64,000 nucleotides of DNA from Kosakonia sp. SMBL-WEM22 (GTDB lineage Bacteria > Pseudomonadota > Gammaproteobacteria > Enterobacterales > Enterobacteriaceae). Location of the stretch: positions 2,046,001 through 2,110,000 of the forward strand of contig NZ_CP051488.1 in NCBI RefSeq assembly GCF_014490785.1. The letters run 5' to 3'. A program made the translations under genes and the position numbers. Numbering within the stretch: position 1 is the stretch's first letter; each line of letters starts with the position of its first letter. The notes beneath the pieces were generated by a model. The model did no database searches and was not told where the DNA came from. It saw only the letters and a program-made list of their open reading frames with translations. Of the stretch, positions 1-8,355 are shown piece by piece.

Positions 1-13
1 TGATTGCGTGTAG

Positions 14-265
14 CATCGAAGCGAAACCATGATGCTGGGAGACTTTTACAGTCAGGGAGTGGCGCAATTAAATCTCTTTAATGACAACGCGCCGCGAGCG
101 AAAAGCGAAAAGCTGATGAACGTCCGGGATTACCTGTATGCAAAAGACGGGCGAGGCATGCTGTACTTTGCCGGGGAGGGGATACAGCCCGCATGGCAAA
201 TGAAGCGTGATATGGTTTCGCCATGTCACACGACTCTCTTTTCAGATCTGTTGGTCGTTAGGTAA
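14..265 (+). pseudogene. umuC: umuC C-terminal remnant
   Basis: The reading frame from about 29 encodes the end of UmuC, the catalytic subunit of SOS translesion polymerase V. It shows the family's closing features: MLGDFYSQGVAQLNLF, then an SEKLM stretch, DGRGMLYFAGEG, QMKRDM and a final SDLL. An in-frame stop at 11-13 and an altered stretch just before the first ATG cut it off from any upstream polymerase domain. About 78 of the roughly 420 residues remain. The rest may lie outside the window, but the stop argues for a decayed copy. This C-terminal part alone would have no polymerase activity. Confidence 0.8.
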
Positions 266-456
266 GGTAAAATTATTGAATAGAGCGTGACAGTTGATTT
301 AGGGGGTTATATCGCGCTTACGATGGATGCATAAAAATATGCAAGGAGCGGGCGAAAATAGAGAGAAGTAATGCCGGAACGGTATGATTTCACAATTCCG
401 ACACCGCTTGTTATTGACTAAGTATTATTTTATGTTTTTTATCTTTACACATAAGT

Positions 457-861
457 TCAAGAAAATAACTCTTCCAAAAATTCTGTAAATGAGTCAGAAA
501 TAAATTCTATTTCCTTTTCATCCATTAAAAAAACAAAAATCTTTCCGAAAGAATTATTCGCTTTCAGGGAAAGTAGAAAAGCATTTCCACCATAATCATA
601 AGCAAAGGGTAGCATATCCCTAAGCTGATCAAAGGCCTCAACGAGATCTTGATACACCTTTTCGATGGGCCGCTTTCCATACTTGACTGGTGTAAATCCT
701 CCCAACATAAAAATGTTTCCATCTTTGTAATTCAGAGGAAAGCCACCGTTATTTTTAAGATAAAAATCCTGAAAAGATTCAGGGAGTTTGTTATTATAAA
801 ACTCGTTAAATTTCTTCATATCATCTAAAGTAAGATTTTTTTCAGAATCTGAAAGATACAT
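457..861 (-). CDS. SUKH (SMI1/KNR4) family immunity protein
   Basis: A protein of about 134 residues with the SUKH signature: an N-terminal helix, then LPESFQDFYLKNNGGFPL, a central beta-rich part with YDYGGNAFLLSL, and a C-terminal acidic helix FTEFLEELF. SUKH proteins are cytoplasmic and bind and neutralise nuclease-type toxins of contact-dependent or type VI systems. The ATG at 859-861 was chosen because it overlaps by one base the stop codon of the decayed nuclease toxin upstream, the usual toxin-immunity coupling. The gene is intact while its toxin is broken, so it is an orphan immunity gene. Low GC supports horizontal transfer. Confidence 0.85.
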   Translation of the reverse strand: MYLSDSEKNLTLDDMKKFNEFYNNKLPESFQDFYLKNNGGFPLNYKDGNIFMLGGFTPVKYGKRPIEKVYQDLVEAFDQLRDMLPFAYDYGGNAFLLSLKANNSFGKIFVFLMDEKEIEFISDSFTEFLEELFS

Positions 862-1110
862 TAGCAAGTTCCTCCGGCAGGTTTACGGATCCGGGCAGGG
901 AAAGCATATCTCCTGCCGGTTGCAGCTTTGTACTGACTTACCCCCCCTACATGTGAGATCCCAGAATGTGCATCTTGTTTAACGAGTTGCATAGTTCCTT
1001 TATTCGTCTCAGGATTATAATCATCAAGTGGTGCCAGGCATAGCTGCGAGGGTGGATTTTAGGGCTATGGATTCTTCCCTGGCGATGTCTAGGATTAATC
1101 TTTTAATCTG
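861..1110 (-). pseudogene. HNH-type nuclease toxin C-terminus, frameshifted
   Basis: On the minus strand the end of a polymorphic-toxin nuclease can be read in pieces: SYAWHH, then after a one-base shift DDYNPETNKGTMQLVKQDAH and SGISHVGG, then after a second shift at a G-run SQYKAATGRRYAFPARIRKP. The WHH..D..TMQLV..H pattern is the zinc/HNH nuclease core found at the tips of Rhs, CdiA and type VI effectors. The last frame ends in a TAA that overlaps the ATG of the SUKH gene. At least two frameshifts and the lack of an N-terminal delivery domain make it a fossil. Confidence 0.75.
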
Positions 1111-1358
1111 ATAAATCACTCACTAAATCGTCTGATTTCACTTGTGGAAGACATTGCCATAATGCAGATGTCCGCTATGTGCCAGAAAAAGACAGGGAAT
1201 ACATGATGATAGCTTAATCAACCGAGGGCATCGTACGCGCCCTGTTGTACATTACTCCTGGTCAATGGGGGTAGAAAAATGCAACTCTTTAATTATGCTG
1301 GCAATTAAGTGATAATTTTTCATCTGAAAAAGACAATCAGGAAAAAAAGACTCTGGCG
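1111..1358. other. Intergenic, no gene seen
   Basis: No convincing coding sequence on either strand. The stretch around 1165-1195 resembles one arm of an inverted repeat seen more clearly at 8179, but it is too degraded to call. Confidence 0.4.
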
Positions 1359-1619
1359 ATGACTGTTTCTATAGGAGTATTTGCAGGTATGAGGCCACGC
1401 TCGACCGCACCCTTCGTTGATATGCTCGTGACAGATTGCCAGATCGGCTATGCCGCAAAAAATGATCTGGATTTTCCCAAAATGCATATTATTTCGTTGC
1501 CAACACCTTTTTGGCCTGGTAAGAAAATTAATGATGATGCGATGATCGCCGCGCTGCAGCAGGGTATTGCCGAACTGGTTAAAGCTAAAGTGAGCCTTAA
1601 AGCTCTTTCCTGTAACTAG
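1359..1619 (+). pseudogene. Aspartate/glutamate racemase family, N-terminal fragment
   Basis: The 86 residues begin with SIGVFAGMRPRSTAPFVDML, the glycine-rich N-terminus of the Asp/Glu racemase family. They continue with a conserved-looking FPKMHIISLPTPFWPGKK stretch and stop just before the first catalytic cysteine motif (usually CNTAH; here SCN then stop). Full-length members are about 230 residues with two catalytic cysteines, so the fragment cannot be active. No continuation is visible downstream. Nothing links it functionally to the immunity genes around it. Confidence 0.7.
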
Positions 1620-1773
1620 GCCAGTTATATTCACCCAGCACAGCAAAAGGAATTGACCTGCTCCCCGTTAACACCGTACCTGGCTCGCTTCTTATAGTTT
1701 ACCTGTGTTACTGCCAGCATCCTCATGGCACAGGAACAAGGCGGCAATGGAGAGGTTTGCCTGACTTTTGAAG

Positions 1774-2217
1774 TCAGTGTGTTAATGGAAATGATTTTAT
1801 GAGTAACTCTTCTAACGAAGAATACAAACACTCCATTCCATAAGTATCATGTGTAAAAATATATATCTCGCCATCACTATTCATAAGGATAGGGTTTCCA
1901 CTACCATCATCTGAAATAACGTAGAATGCGTTCAAAACGGACTCATCAAGATCTTTGTATGTTTCTCTGAATTTTTGCGTCAGATCAACCACTGTCGCTT
2001 TTCCAACTAAAGAACCATTAATGAAAGCATGTATAGCTATACCTCCAAAAGCCCCGCCAAACAATTTTATGAATTCAATATATTGCTCATTAAATTTAAT
2101 GTTCAACTTTTCTTCTGCGTTTGCTATCTCTTCATCTGTAGCAGGAATCCCGTACAAAACCATATCCTGATCAGATATTAAGTTCTCTCTGACTCGAGTT
2201 AACAATTGTTCATTCAT
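1774..2217 (-). CDS. SUKH (SMI1/KNR4, YobK-like) family immunity protein
   Basis: A 147-residue acidic protein. It carries the SUKH pattern: IPATDEEIANAEEKLNIKFN near residues 25-45, then YIEFIKLFGGAFGGIAI, a central VDLTQKFRE stretch, and a C-terminal half with YVISDDGSGNPILMNSDGEI and the closing helix SSLEELL. This is the YobK-like type of SUKH protein, known as an antitoxin to nuclease toxins. The ATG at 2215-2217 was chosen because homologues start with MNEQ-like sequence; it overlaps the stop of the preceding broken frame. Like the first SUKH gene it is intact but its partner is decayed. Confidence 0.85.
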   Translation of the reverse strand: MNEQLLTRVRENLISDQDMVLYGIPATDEEIANAEEKLNIKFNEQYIEFIKLFGGAFGGIAIHAFINGSLVGKATVVDLTQKFRETYKDLDESVLNAFYVISDDGSGNPILMNSDGEIYIFTHDTYGMECLYSSLEELLIKSFPLTH

Positions 2218-2556
2218 ACACAACCACCTCATTCTTCATTTCTAGTCTGAAAGATGACCAATTACTATAGACAATATACTCTTTTTTTGAATAATTATCA
2301 TGCATTACTATAACGCTCGGAAGTTTTTTCTTGTTTTTCGTCACTTTAGCTTGAATAATAACAGCGCGTTCATCAATTGTATTTATATACCTACCCCCCT
2401 ATTATCCAAAAGATAACTATTGTAAACTACTAAAGCATCTCCTAATTCTACTTGCTTTAAGGACGAGGCTTGGTAATACTCAACAATCGTTTTTTTATCA
2501 ATCCATCCTAATTCAATTCCATAATAAAACGAATGTAGATTGTCAGTCTTTTTTAT
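2210..2556 (-). pseudogene. Frameshifted gene upstream of the second SUKH gene, family unknown
   Basis: Two minus-strand frames join into one plausible protein if a C6 run (2394-2399) has gained or lost a base. The first part reads NLHSFYYGIELGWIDKKTI and continues to YNSYLLDNRG. The second reads INTIDERAVIIQAKVTKNKK and ends KNEVVVYE. The stop at 2210-2212 overlaps the start of the SUKH gene by eight bases. By position it should be the toxin partner or a second immunity protein. I do not recognise the family. A frame before 2556 could extend it upstream only through another shift at an A-run. Confidence 0.45.
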
Positions 2557-2708
2557 CTATTTTTAAAAGAATATCTGCAAAATTTGAAAAGGTAATTAGA
2601 ATTGAAAAGGGAGGCAAACTAATGCAACTCATGGAAGCTGCCTTGTTTTTTGAAGTGTTTACTACTGGCGGTTTCGGCTTACATTTTCTCAACCGTTTAA
2701 ACGACGTC

Positions 2709-2936
2709 TCATTTGACGTATTTTTTGTATAAAATCCATTCTTCCCAAGCATTCTCAGGATCGATGTCAAAATATCCCCGTTCTTTAATCATTTCATTTG
2801 CAACATCTACTGGCACTTGTATAGCTGTAGCGCCATCACGGATTGACTCAACCTCTTGTTGAGTTAACTCTCTTCCGTTCTCTTTTTCTTTACTCAAAAG
2901 AACCACTACCAAAGAGGGAATAAACACAATAGTCAT
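2709..2936 (-). CDS. Small conserved protein, possibly immunity-associated
   Basis: A 75-residue protein with a hydrophobic N-terminus (TIVFIPSLVVVLL), then a charged part with LTQQEVESIRDGATAI, VPVDVANEM and a closing ERGYFDIDPENAWEEW. I recall the QEVE..RD...(I/M)..P and RGY.DIDPE..WEEW pattern from short proteins in enterobacteria and pseudomonads, but no function is known to me. The start at 2936 follows the homologues' MTIVFIP; an ATG four codons earlier is possible. It lies in the cluster of orphan immunity genes, so a similar role is a guess. Confidence 0.55.
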   Translation of the reverse strand: MTIVFIPSLVVVLLSKEKENGRELTQQEVESIRDGATAIQVPVDVANEMIKERGYFDIDPENAWEEWILYKKYVK

Positions 2937-2967
2937 TTTTATTAGCATCCGATTTTCGACGAGCTTT

Positions 2968-3345
2968 GAATCGCCACGAGTTTAACAGACACCTCAGAGT
3001 CGTTTAAGATGATTTAAAAGAGAGGTGCAGATGAGCGGTAAGCGTTATCCCGAAGAGTTTAAAATTGAAGCTGTCAAACTAGTTGTTGATCGTGGTTATT
3101 CTGTTTCCAGCATTGCAACACGTCTCGATATCACTACCCAAAGCCTTTACGCTGGATAAACAAGTGCGGTCCGGATCCTTCCACGAATAAAGAACCGTCA
3201 GATGCTCAGGCCTGGAGCCACCCTCTTCAGAAAGAGCTCAAGCGGATTATCAACGAACGGGAGATATTAAAAAAGCCGCGGCGTGCTTCGCAAAGCTGTC
3301 CGACTAAGGTACGCCTTTATCCGTCACAACACCTGTTGCTGGCCT
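2968..3345 (+). mobile_element. IS3-family insertion sequence remnant
   Basis: A frame from 3031 to 3159 encodes SGKRYPEEFKIEAVKLVVD, then YSVSSIATRLDITTQSLYA. This is the helix-turn-helix N-terminus of an IS3-family OrfA. A frameshift at TACGCTGG replaces the expected YAWIKK by a stop. The downstream frame continues with PDPSTNKEPSDAQA, LQKELKR and EREILKK, which is the leucine-zipper part, before decaying near 3345. No OrfB (DDE transposase) is left and no terminal repeats were identified, so the limits are approximate. A second fragment of the same OrfA lies at 11191. Confidence 0.7.
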
Positions 3346-3717
3346 GTTAGCCGGCTCTGTCGGATGCTGGATTAGCATACAATGGACTGAAAATAGCTTA
3401 TTGATTTAAATATAAATTTTCTTATGGATGGAGTTGGTGAAAATCAACTGCAATACACAGTGATGCGAACCCCTCCAGGCGACAACGTTAGCTTGTACGA
3501 GCATGTGTGCCAAAGGCGTAGTAAGTTAAAAATTAGCAACACGGTCAACTATGCGCATTAGCCCTCTGGCGCTGCCATCATTTCTGATTAGGTAAGTGGA
3601 CAAGTGTCGACGCCAACCAGGAATAATCTCAATCGACATGCTCACTCATTTCCAGCTTGCCTGTAATCTGGCATGTAAAAGAATATGGAAGCGCTAATCC
3701 ACACAGGAACAAAGGAA
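3346..3717. other. Intergenic, no gene seen
   Basis: No coding sequence with plausible composition. The 3' end contains AGGA at a suitable distance before the ATG at 3718. Confidence 0.4.
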
Positions 3718-4120
3718 ATGGCTTACATAGCGGCAACGCCACGGGCTTATATCGGGCAATCTGTTGGCAGTGGCCAGTGCGTGGCGTTTACTCAAAAGGC
3801 AGCCAATATGCCGCGAACGGCAGCATGGCGACGCGGCGCACTGGTTAAAGGAAATACATCGATTACTCCGGGCACAGCAATAGCAACGTTTGATGTCGAT
3901 GGCCGATACGGAAATCATACCGATGGCAGATCCCACGCAGCAATTTATCTTGGACAGGATGAAAATGGGATTAAGGTTCTGGATCAGTGGATGGGACACA
4001 GTACCGATAGACGAGGCGAAAAAATAAAAAACACCTCACCCTGTCAGTCAGCGAACAATCCGCTTCGCTCAGCAACCACGTCCCGAAAACGTTGGAGGGA
4101 ATTACTATGTGGTGGAGTAA
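3718..4120 (+). pseudogene. BPSL0067-family peptidoglycan amidase effector, one frameshift
   Basis: The first frame gives MAYIAATPRAYIGQSVGSGQ followed by the catalytic-type CVAF (Cys21), PGTAIATFD and the histidine motif SHAAIYLG, then DQWMG. This is an NlpC/P60-like cysteine amidase family found among type VI effectors. Between two A6 runs (4019-4024, 4026-4031) the frame is lost. The normal end, PVSQRTIRFAQQPRP and VGGNYYVVE, continues in the +1 frame to the TAA at 4118-4120. Thus a single-base indel separates it from an intact protein of about 134 residues. Its end overlaps the STY0300 gene by 14 bases. Confidence 0.75.
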
Positions 4121-4475
4121 AACATTAATTTTAGGTAGCTTGGCCTGGCTTTTTTCCAGTTCTGTTTTTGCCGGAAAAGTAAGCTGCCCACCTGTTTTAA
4201 AAGAAGGCAACAAAACACACCGAATGAATTTAGTTGATGTTTTCGTCGGGCCGCCAGAAGAAAGGGCTTCATTATTGCCGGATACGGATGAAAAAATGGT
4301 ATGGACACTTAAGGACTCACAGGATTATGCGAAGAAGCATAACACATCCGTATTTCTTGTTTGCCAGTATAAGGGAACACATAAAACTGCCACTGTAAAG
4401 GTACCGACAACAGCACAGAAATGCTCTGCGTGGTATGGAGACAGCAAAGAAGAGCTTTACGCCTCCTGCGAATAA
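4107..4475 (+). CDS. STY0300-family periplasmic protein, likely immunity protein
   Basis: A 122-residue protein with a signal peptide (WWSKTLILGSLAWLFSSSVF, cleavage after FAG or SVFA) and a mature domain with four cysteines. These form two likely disulfides: VSCPPVLKEG, VFLVCQYKG, AQKCSAWYGD and the final ASCE. This matches the STY0300 family. The gene starts inside the end of the amidase effector gene, so the two are translationally coupled. A periplasmic immunity protein fits a toxin that cuts peptidoglycan. The ATG at 4107 is preferred over one at 4092 because only it begins with the signal peptide. Intact, although the effector is frameshifted. Confidence 0.75.
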   Translation: MWWSKTLILGSLAWLFSSSVFAGKVSCPPVLKEGNKTHRMNLVDVFVGPPEERASLLPDTDEKMVWTLKDSQDYAKKHNTSVFLVCQYKGTHKTATVKVPTTAQKCSAWYGDSKEELYASCE

Positions 4476-4583
4476 ATCCATCTTATTTCCAGATATCGCC
4501 CTGCCGGTGTTTCTGGCAATTTTTTCCCACAGAAACGAGAAATGCGTAAATTACAGGACCACCGGCCCCTCCATGAAGCAGGA

Positions 4584-4763
4584 TTATCTCCGGGGCGCAG
4601 GCTTGCTCCATTGATATTCCGGAGCGGTCATGCGCTGACGGTGACGCTCCTTTACGGCGAGCGTTCCGGTCACGCGGCAACGTATATCCCGATTTTCAGC
4701 GGCATTCAGTTCATGGCTCTGCTGACGGGTCACCTCAATCAGGACTGATTCGATATCTACCAT
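4584..4763 (-). CDS. Small hypothetical ORF (59 aa)
   Basis: A 59-codon frame starting ATGGTAGATATC, with an AGGGG ribosome binding site seven bases upstream. The peptide is charged and helical in character (DIESVLIEVTRQQSHELNAA, then GTLAVKERHRQR). I do not recognise it. It lies 41 bases behind another remnant frame on the same strand; the pair looks like small phage or plasmid genes. Function unknown. Confidence 0.3.
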   Translation of the reverse strand: MVDIESVLIEVTRQQSHELNAAENRDIRCRVTGTLAVKERHRQRMTAPEYQWSKPAPRR

Positions 4764-4804
4764 GCTTTACCCCTATACCTGATATGCGGGTCAGCCGTAT
4801 TCAT

Positions 4805-4958
4805 TTTAAGATTCGGCAACCTTACGGGCCATTTCATCACGTAAGCCATCAATAACATTCTGAACACGTAACACCGCTGATGACTTGCTCCTCGTTGATT
4901 CAAATATAGTGCTCTTAGCAATGTCCGCTCCTCGTTCATAGCGGAAAGCCCATTCGCT
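4805..4958 (-). pseudogene. Remnant frame without start, helical peptide
   Basis: An open stretch reading EWAFRYERGADIAKSTIFES, then SAVLRVQNVIDGLRDEMARK and a stop at 4805-4807. The composition looks like a real protein, but a TGA sits just upstream and no start codon precedes the conserved-looking part. It contains an inverted repeat (4924-4945) of the type also found at 13282. Family unknown. The rest of 4480-5059 holds nothing else that I can support. Confidence 0.3.
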
Positions 4959-5059
4959 TCAGGCAACTGTTTGTTCATTATTTCCAGACCCTGTATTACC
5001 GAAAGAATAGTTCACTCTTTCTCAGCGTTAGCACGAAACGGGCGAGTTTCGCCTCGCCG

Positions 5060-5938
5060 TCACTCTTTGAAGCGGTACCTGGAATTGCCCGATATTTCGG
5101 GAGTAATGGCATACAGGTCTCCGGCGTCCGGGTACTGGAACAACTCCGAATCAGTCATAGCAAAACGAGCAGTGGTAATGAATAACGTTCCGAGTTCGTC
5201 CCCACCGAAGCAGCAGCTGGTAGGACGCGGTACAGGCATTGTCACGTGATTGCTAAGATACCCTTTCCGGTCATAGCGTAACAGACATCCACCGTTGAAC
5301 TGACAGACCCATAAGCCCCCCTCCTTATCCAGAGCGATGCCATCCGGACGTCCCCGTCCGGCGGGTGTCCTTGCAAACAGTCTGACATGGGCAGGTTTGC
5401 CATGCGCCCTGTAAGTCGCCTTAAAAATCGAGCAGGCGATCGAATCGACAAAATAGAAGGTGTTTCCGTCTTCCGACCATGCAATCCCGTTAGGCAGAGC
5501 GATCCCTTGCTGAATTAAACAGACGTCACCTGAGCTGCCAAAACGGTAAAGCGCGCCAGGGTTACGATCCGGTCCCTCATGCATAAGTCCTGAAATAAAA
5601 CGGCCCTGCGGATCGCAGGCACCATCGTTGAAGCGGCATCCTGTACCGTCGTGAACAGCCGGACTGATGAGGCTCACGTCCCCGTCTTGCAGTTCGAGCA
5701 TGGCAACCGCTGAATTTTCTGTGAAAATGAGATTGCCTTTGTCGGTCAGCGCCAGGGCGCCAATATGTGCCGCTGACTTATAAACGGTTTCTGTCCTGCC
5801 ATTCTGCAGTAGCACATGGATCCTTCCGCCAGTGATGTCCACGAAATACAACACACCTTTCTGGTCATCCCAAACAGGGCTTTCGCCCAGTCCGGCGCGC
5901 ACCTCTGCGATGCGACGCATATCGTAACCTTCAGGCAT
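5060..5938 (-). CDS. SMP-30/gluconolactonase family sugar-lactone hydrolase
   Basis: A 292-residue cytoplasmic protein of the SMP-30/LRE family. These are six-bladed beta-propellers that hydrolyse aldonolactones with one divalent metal. The metal and catalytic residues are visible: Glu19 in GLGESPVW, Asn104 in FNDGACD, Asn150 in LPNGIAWSEDG and Asp199 in GRPDGIALD. Length fits the family. The ATG at 5936-5938 follows AGAGGT by six bases. It is one base from the stop of the upstream SDR gene, so the two form an operon: dehydrogenase makes the lactone, this enzyme opens it. The natural sugar is unknown. Confidence 0.85.
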   Translation of the reverse strand: MPEGYDMRRIAEVRAGLGESPVWDDQKGVLYFVDITGGRIHVLLQNGRTETVYKSAAHIGALALTDKGNLIFTENSAVAMLELQDGDVSLISPAVHDGTGCRFNDGACDPQGRFISGLMHEGPDRNPGALYRFGSSGDVCLIQQGIALPNGIAWSEDGNTFYFVDSIACSIFKATYRAHGKPAHVRLFARTPAGRGRPDGIALDKEGGLWVCQFNGGCLLRYDRKGYLSNHVTMPVPRPTSCCFGGDELGTLFITTARFAMTDSELFQYPDAGDLYAITPEISGNSRYRFKE

Positions 5939-5939
5939 T

Positions 5940-6812
5940 TCAGACCTCTTTTATCTGCTGCCAAAGGCGGGCGACATCTGTCACGCTTTCACACTCGACA
6001 CGCTTCAGGTCTGTAGGGTAAACAACGCCTGGATTCTCACAAAAACGCGTGGCGGTGAACTGGCCATTGCTGGCACGAAGAATGTAGCCAGTGTCCTGAC
6101 ACAGCGGACTTGACAGATAAAGGACGCCAGGCGCTACCCACTCCGGTTTGAGGTCAGCCGGAGGCTGTGTAGTACCCCACATTCGTGTTCTGGCAACCGG
6201 CGAGACAGCGTTCACAAGAATGCCATGTTGTTCGCCTTCCAGGCTCAGGGCATTCATGACCCCTATCTGGGCCATTTTGCCCGCAGCGTAAGCCACGAGG
6301 CCGGGCTGGGCATAATGTTGAAACATGGCACGATCGGACGTATTAAGCACTATTCTGGGCGAGGAAGAGCGTTTAAGGTATGGCCATGCATATTTACTCA
6401 GCCAGATCGGCGCACGAAGACTGATACTGATGGCACGCTCAAGGAACTCCTTATCCTGGTCTTCGATAAGCTGATAGTCCACCCAGCCTGCGTTATGAAT
6501 CAGTATGTCCAGTTTACCTAACCGGGTAATAGCCAGTTCTATAAGCTCCCTGCACGCCTCCTCACTGTCCAGGCGTCCACTGTGTGAAAGCAGTTGCCCC
6601 TTGTCGGCGCACAGGGTGCGGGCAGCGTCTGCTATCACATCCTCAGCGGCACCTTCACCAGACCGGTTGGTGCCGGCGTCGCTGATGACAACCCGCGCAC
6701 CATTATCCAGCAACGACTGCGCGTATGCGCGTCCCAGGCCTTGTCCTGCGCCGGTGATGATGGCGACCTTATCTTTCAGAAGCATATCTGTAAGCGGTTT
6801 TGTGTTGCTCAT
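5940..6812 (-). CDS. SDR family oxidoreductase
   Basis: A 290-residue short-chain dehydrogenase. The Rossmann glycine motif TGAGQGLG is at residues 20-27, the NAG motif appears as LIHNAGW near 108, and the catalytic tyrosine and lysine are in YAAGK near residue 175. A serine sits upstream in VLNTSD. The closest general type acts on sugars or hydroxy-acyl compounds with NAD(P). It has about 40 extra C-terminal residues compared with the 250-residue classical SDRs. Ribosome site GAGG lies before the ATG. It is the first gene of the lactonase operon and is likely controlled by the LysR gene upstream on the same strand. Confidence 0.85.
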   Translation of the reverse strand: MSNTKPLTDMLLKDKVAIITGAGQGLGRAYAQSLLDNGARVVISDAGTNRSGEGAAEDVIADAARTLCADKGQLLSHSGRLDSEEACRELIELAITRLGKLDILIHNAGWVDYQLIEDQDKEFLERAISISLRAPIWLSKYAWPYLKRSSSPRIVLNTSDRAMFQHYAQPGLVAYAAGKMAQIGVMNALSLEGEQHGILVNAVSPVARTRMWGTTQPPADLKPEWVAPGVLYLSSPLCQDTGYILRASNGQFTATRFCENPGVVYPTDLKRVECESVTDVARLWQQIKEV

Positions 6813-6906
6813 GCTGAATCCTCGTGATCATGGAAGTCACGATAATCGCGTGTCACAGGAAACCGGTAAAATATATTATTTGTAGGCTGGTGATATCTGT
6901 AACGTC

Positions 6907-7818
6907 TTAATCTGCACTGAGTGCCATAACTTTGTGTATCTTTTCGATCAATTTATCCCGGATTAGAGACGTCGAGTGTGCATTCCACCCCATCAGCAGT
7001 TCCACGTGCTGCAGCCCGGCCGGAGCATCGACCCTGAATGGCCTGAATATCACGTCTTCCCGTGTCTCATTGGCCATTGAGGCGGGCAGCAATGCAATGC
7101 CGAAACCGCTGGCAACAAGTGCAACGAGTGTCTGCAGTTGCCGGGCCTGTTGTGAAATATGGGGCCTGAATCCTGCCGCTCCGCACAGCTGGATCAGCTG
7201 ATCGTGAAAACCCTGCCCCAGGTGGCGTGGTGCTGAAACGAAGAGGTCACTCCGGAAGGCTGAGAGGTGAAGGGTTTCACACTGCGCAAGACGGTGTGTG
7301 GCAGGCAGAGCGAGCATAACCGGCTCACGCAAGATAGTGTCGAAACGCAGCCCTGGTGCGCTCCTGCCGGGCGTGCGCATAAATCCAAGATCCGCGCGTC
7401 CCTGCTCAAGCGCTTCCGTCTGCTCCTGAGTCGTGGCCTCCAGCATCGTAAAGGTGATTGCCGGATAAGCGGTACGAAATTCTCTCAGCGCACGCAGAAG
7501 GGGGGTATAACCGGCAATGCTGATAAAGGTCAGGGTGAGATGACCTTCAATTCCTTGTGACACGCGGCGGGTTTTTTCAACACCTTCATCAAGGACACGT
7601 AACACTTCACGCGCTGATTCGAGAAAATTAATTCCGGCAGGCGTCAGTGACACACTGCGGTTCGTGCGTTCGAACAGCGAGACACCTAGCTCCTGTTCAA
7701 GTCGGCGGATAGCCTGGCTGAGGGGAGGCTGCGCCATATGAAGTCGCTGCGCAGCCCGGTTGAAATGTAATTCTTCTGCAACGGCAATGAACTGGATAAG
7801 AAGCCGGTTTTCTATCAT
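6907..7818 (-). CDS. LysR family transcriptional regulator
   Basis: A 303-residue LysR regulator. The winged helix-turn-helix lies at residues 1-60 (FIAVAEELHFNRAAQRLHMA, then QPPLSQAIRRLEQELG). The periplasmic-binding-type effector domain follows from about residue 90. The HFNRAAQRLHMAQPPLSQ sequence resembles the BenM/CatM group, which often senses aromatic acids, but the effector here is unknown. It lies 94 bases upstream of the SDR-lactonase pair and reads the same way, so it probably controls those genes and may be co-transcribed with them. Confidence 0.85.
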   Translation of the reverse strand: MIENRLLIQFIAVAEELHFNRAAQRLHMAQPPLSQAIRRLEQELGVSLFERTNRSVSLTPAGINFLESAREVLRVLDEGVEKTRRVSQGIEGHLTLTFISIAGYTPLLRALREFRTAYPAITFTMLEATTQEQTEALEQGRADLGFMRTPGRSAPGLRFDTILREPVMLALPATHRLAQCETLHLSAFRSDLFVSAPRHLGQGFHDQLIQLCGAAGFRPHISQQARQLQTLVALVASGFGIALLPASMANETREDVIFRPFRVDAPAGLQHVELLMGWNAHSTSLIRDKLIEKIHKVMALSAD

Positions 7819-8355
7819 GAGATCAGATGCATACCATTCTGGTTTTTATGAGATTCATAGCATATTACTGATGCAGACATATAGCTTTTAAGCAGGAGGT
7901 TCCTGACTTTCACTCATCGGGATAAATGTCCATTTCACCAGTATCGAGCGTAACGCGGGTTAGTTGCTGCATGTTTTATCTCCTCTGATGCGGCACCCGT
8001 TGCGCTGTGCGGACACAACAACCCGGCAAAGAGTGGAGAAAAGCGGAGGACGGAGGTCATCTAAGCCTTGCCTGGAATACAACTGCTGCTGAAGTAGGCC
8101 AGTCGGGCACGATCTCGTCTACTGCCACCGATTATGTCTGTCTGCTTTTCACGCATCAGGCCTACAGATCACTTAGCTTGTCCACTTTGTGCCAGAAGCG
8201 GACATTGCTGGCGTGACTTTGTGTTAATAGAGGGAGAACATGTCATTCATCCGTGTCTATTATAGCTGGAGCAGCTACCGCCGCTGGCCTCAAGTTTGGT
8301 CTACAACGCCCGTGATAACAGTGCAGTTGACGTAGTTGATGTGGGACGTAATACG
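7819..8355. other. Intergenic stretch with one tiny ORF
   Basis: No normal gene. On the minus strand a 20-codon frame (7910-7972, MQQLTRVTLDTGEMDIYPDE) follows a good GAGGAG site and could be the surviving start of a lost gene. An inverted repeat TGTCC/GGACA lies at 8179-8204. The region looks decayed rather than regulatory. Confidence 0.35.
8179..8204. repeat. Inverted repeat TGTCC...GGACA
   Basis: TGTCCACTTTGTGCCAGAAG then CGGACA: arms TGTCC and GGACA around a 16-base centre, extended by ACT/AGC-type partial pairing. A similar arm is seen near 1165. It could be a degenerate dispersed repeat. Confidence 0.35.

Noticed and set aside
1320..1646. Minus-strand frame opposite the racemase fragment
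   Set aside because: Antisense shadow of the recognised racemase frame.
3718..4031. Programmed -1 frameshift at A-AAA-AAC in the amidase gene
   Set aside because: The conserved end is in the +1 frame, so a -1 event would not restore the protein; a simple indel is more likely.
8007..8216. Plus-strand 69-codon frame
   Set aside because: No ribosome site, no familiar sequence, and it overlaps an inverted repeat; looks like chance.
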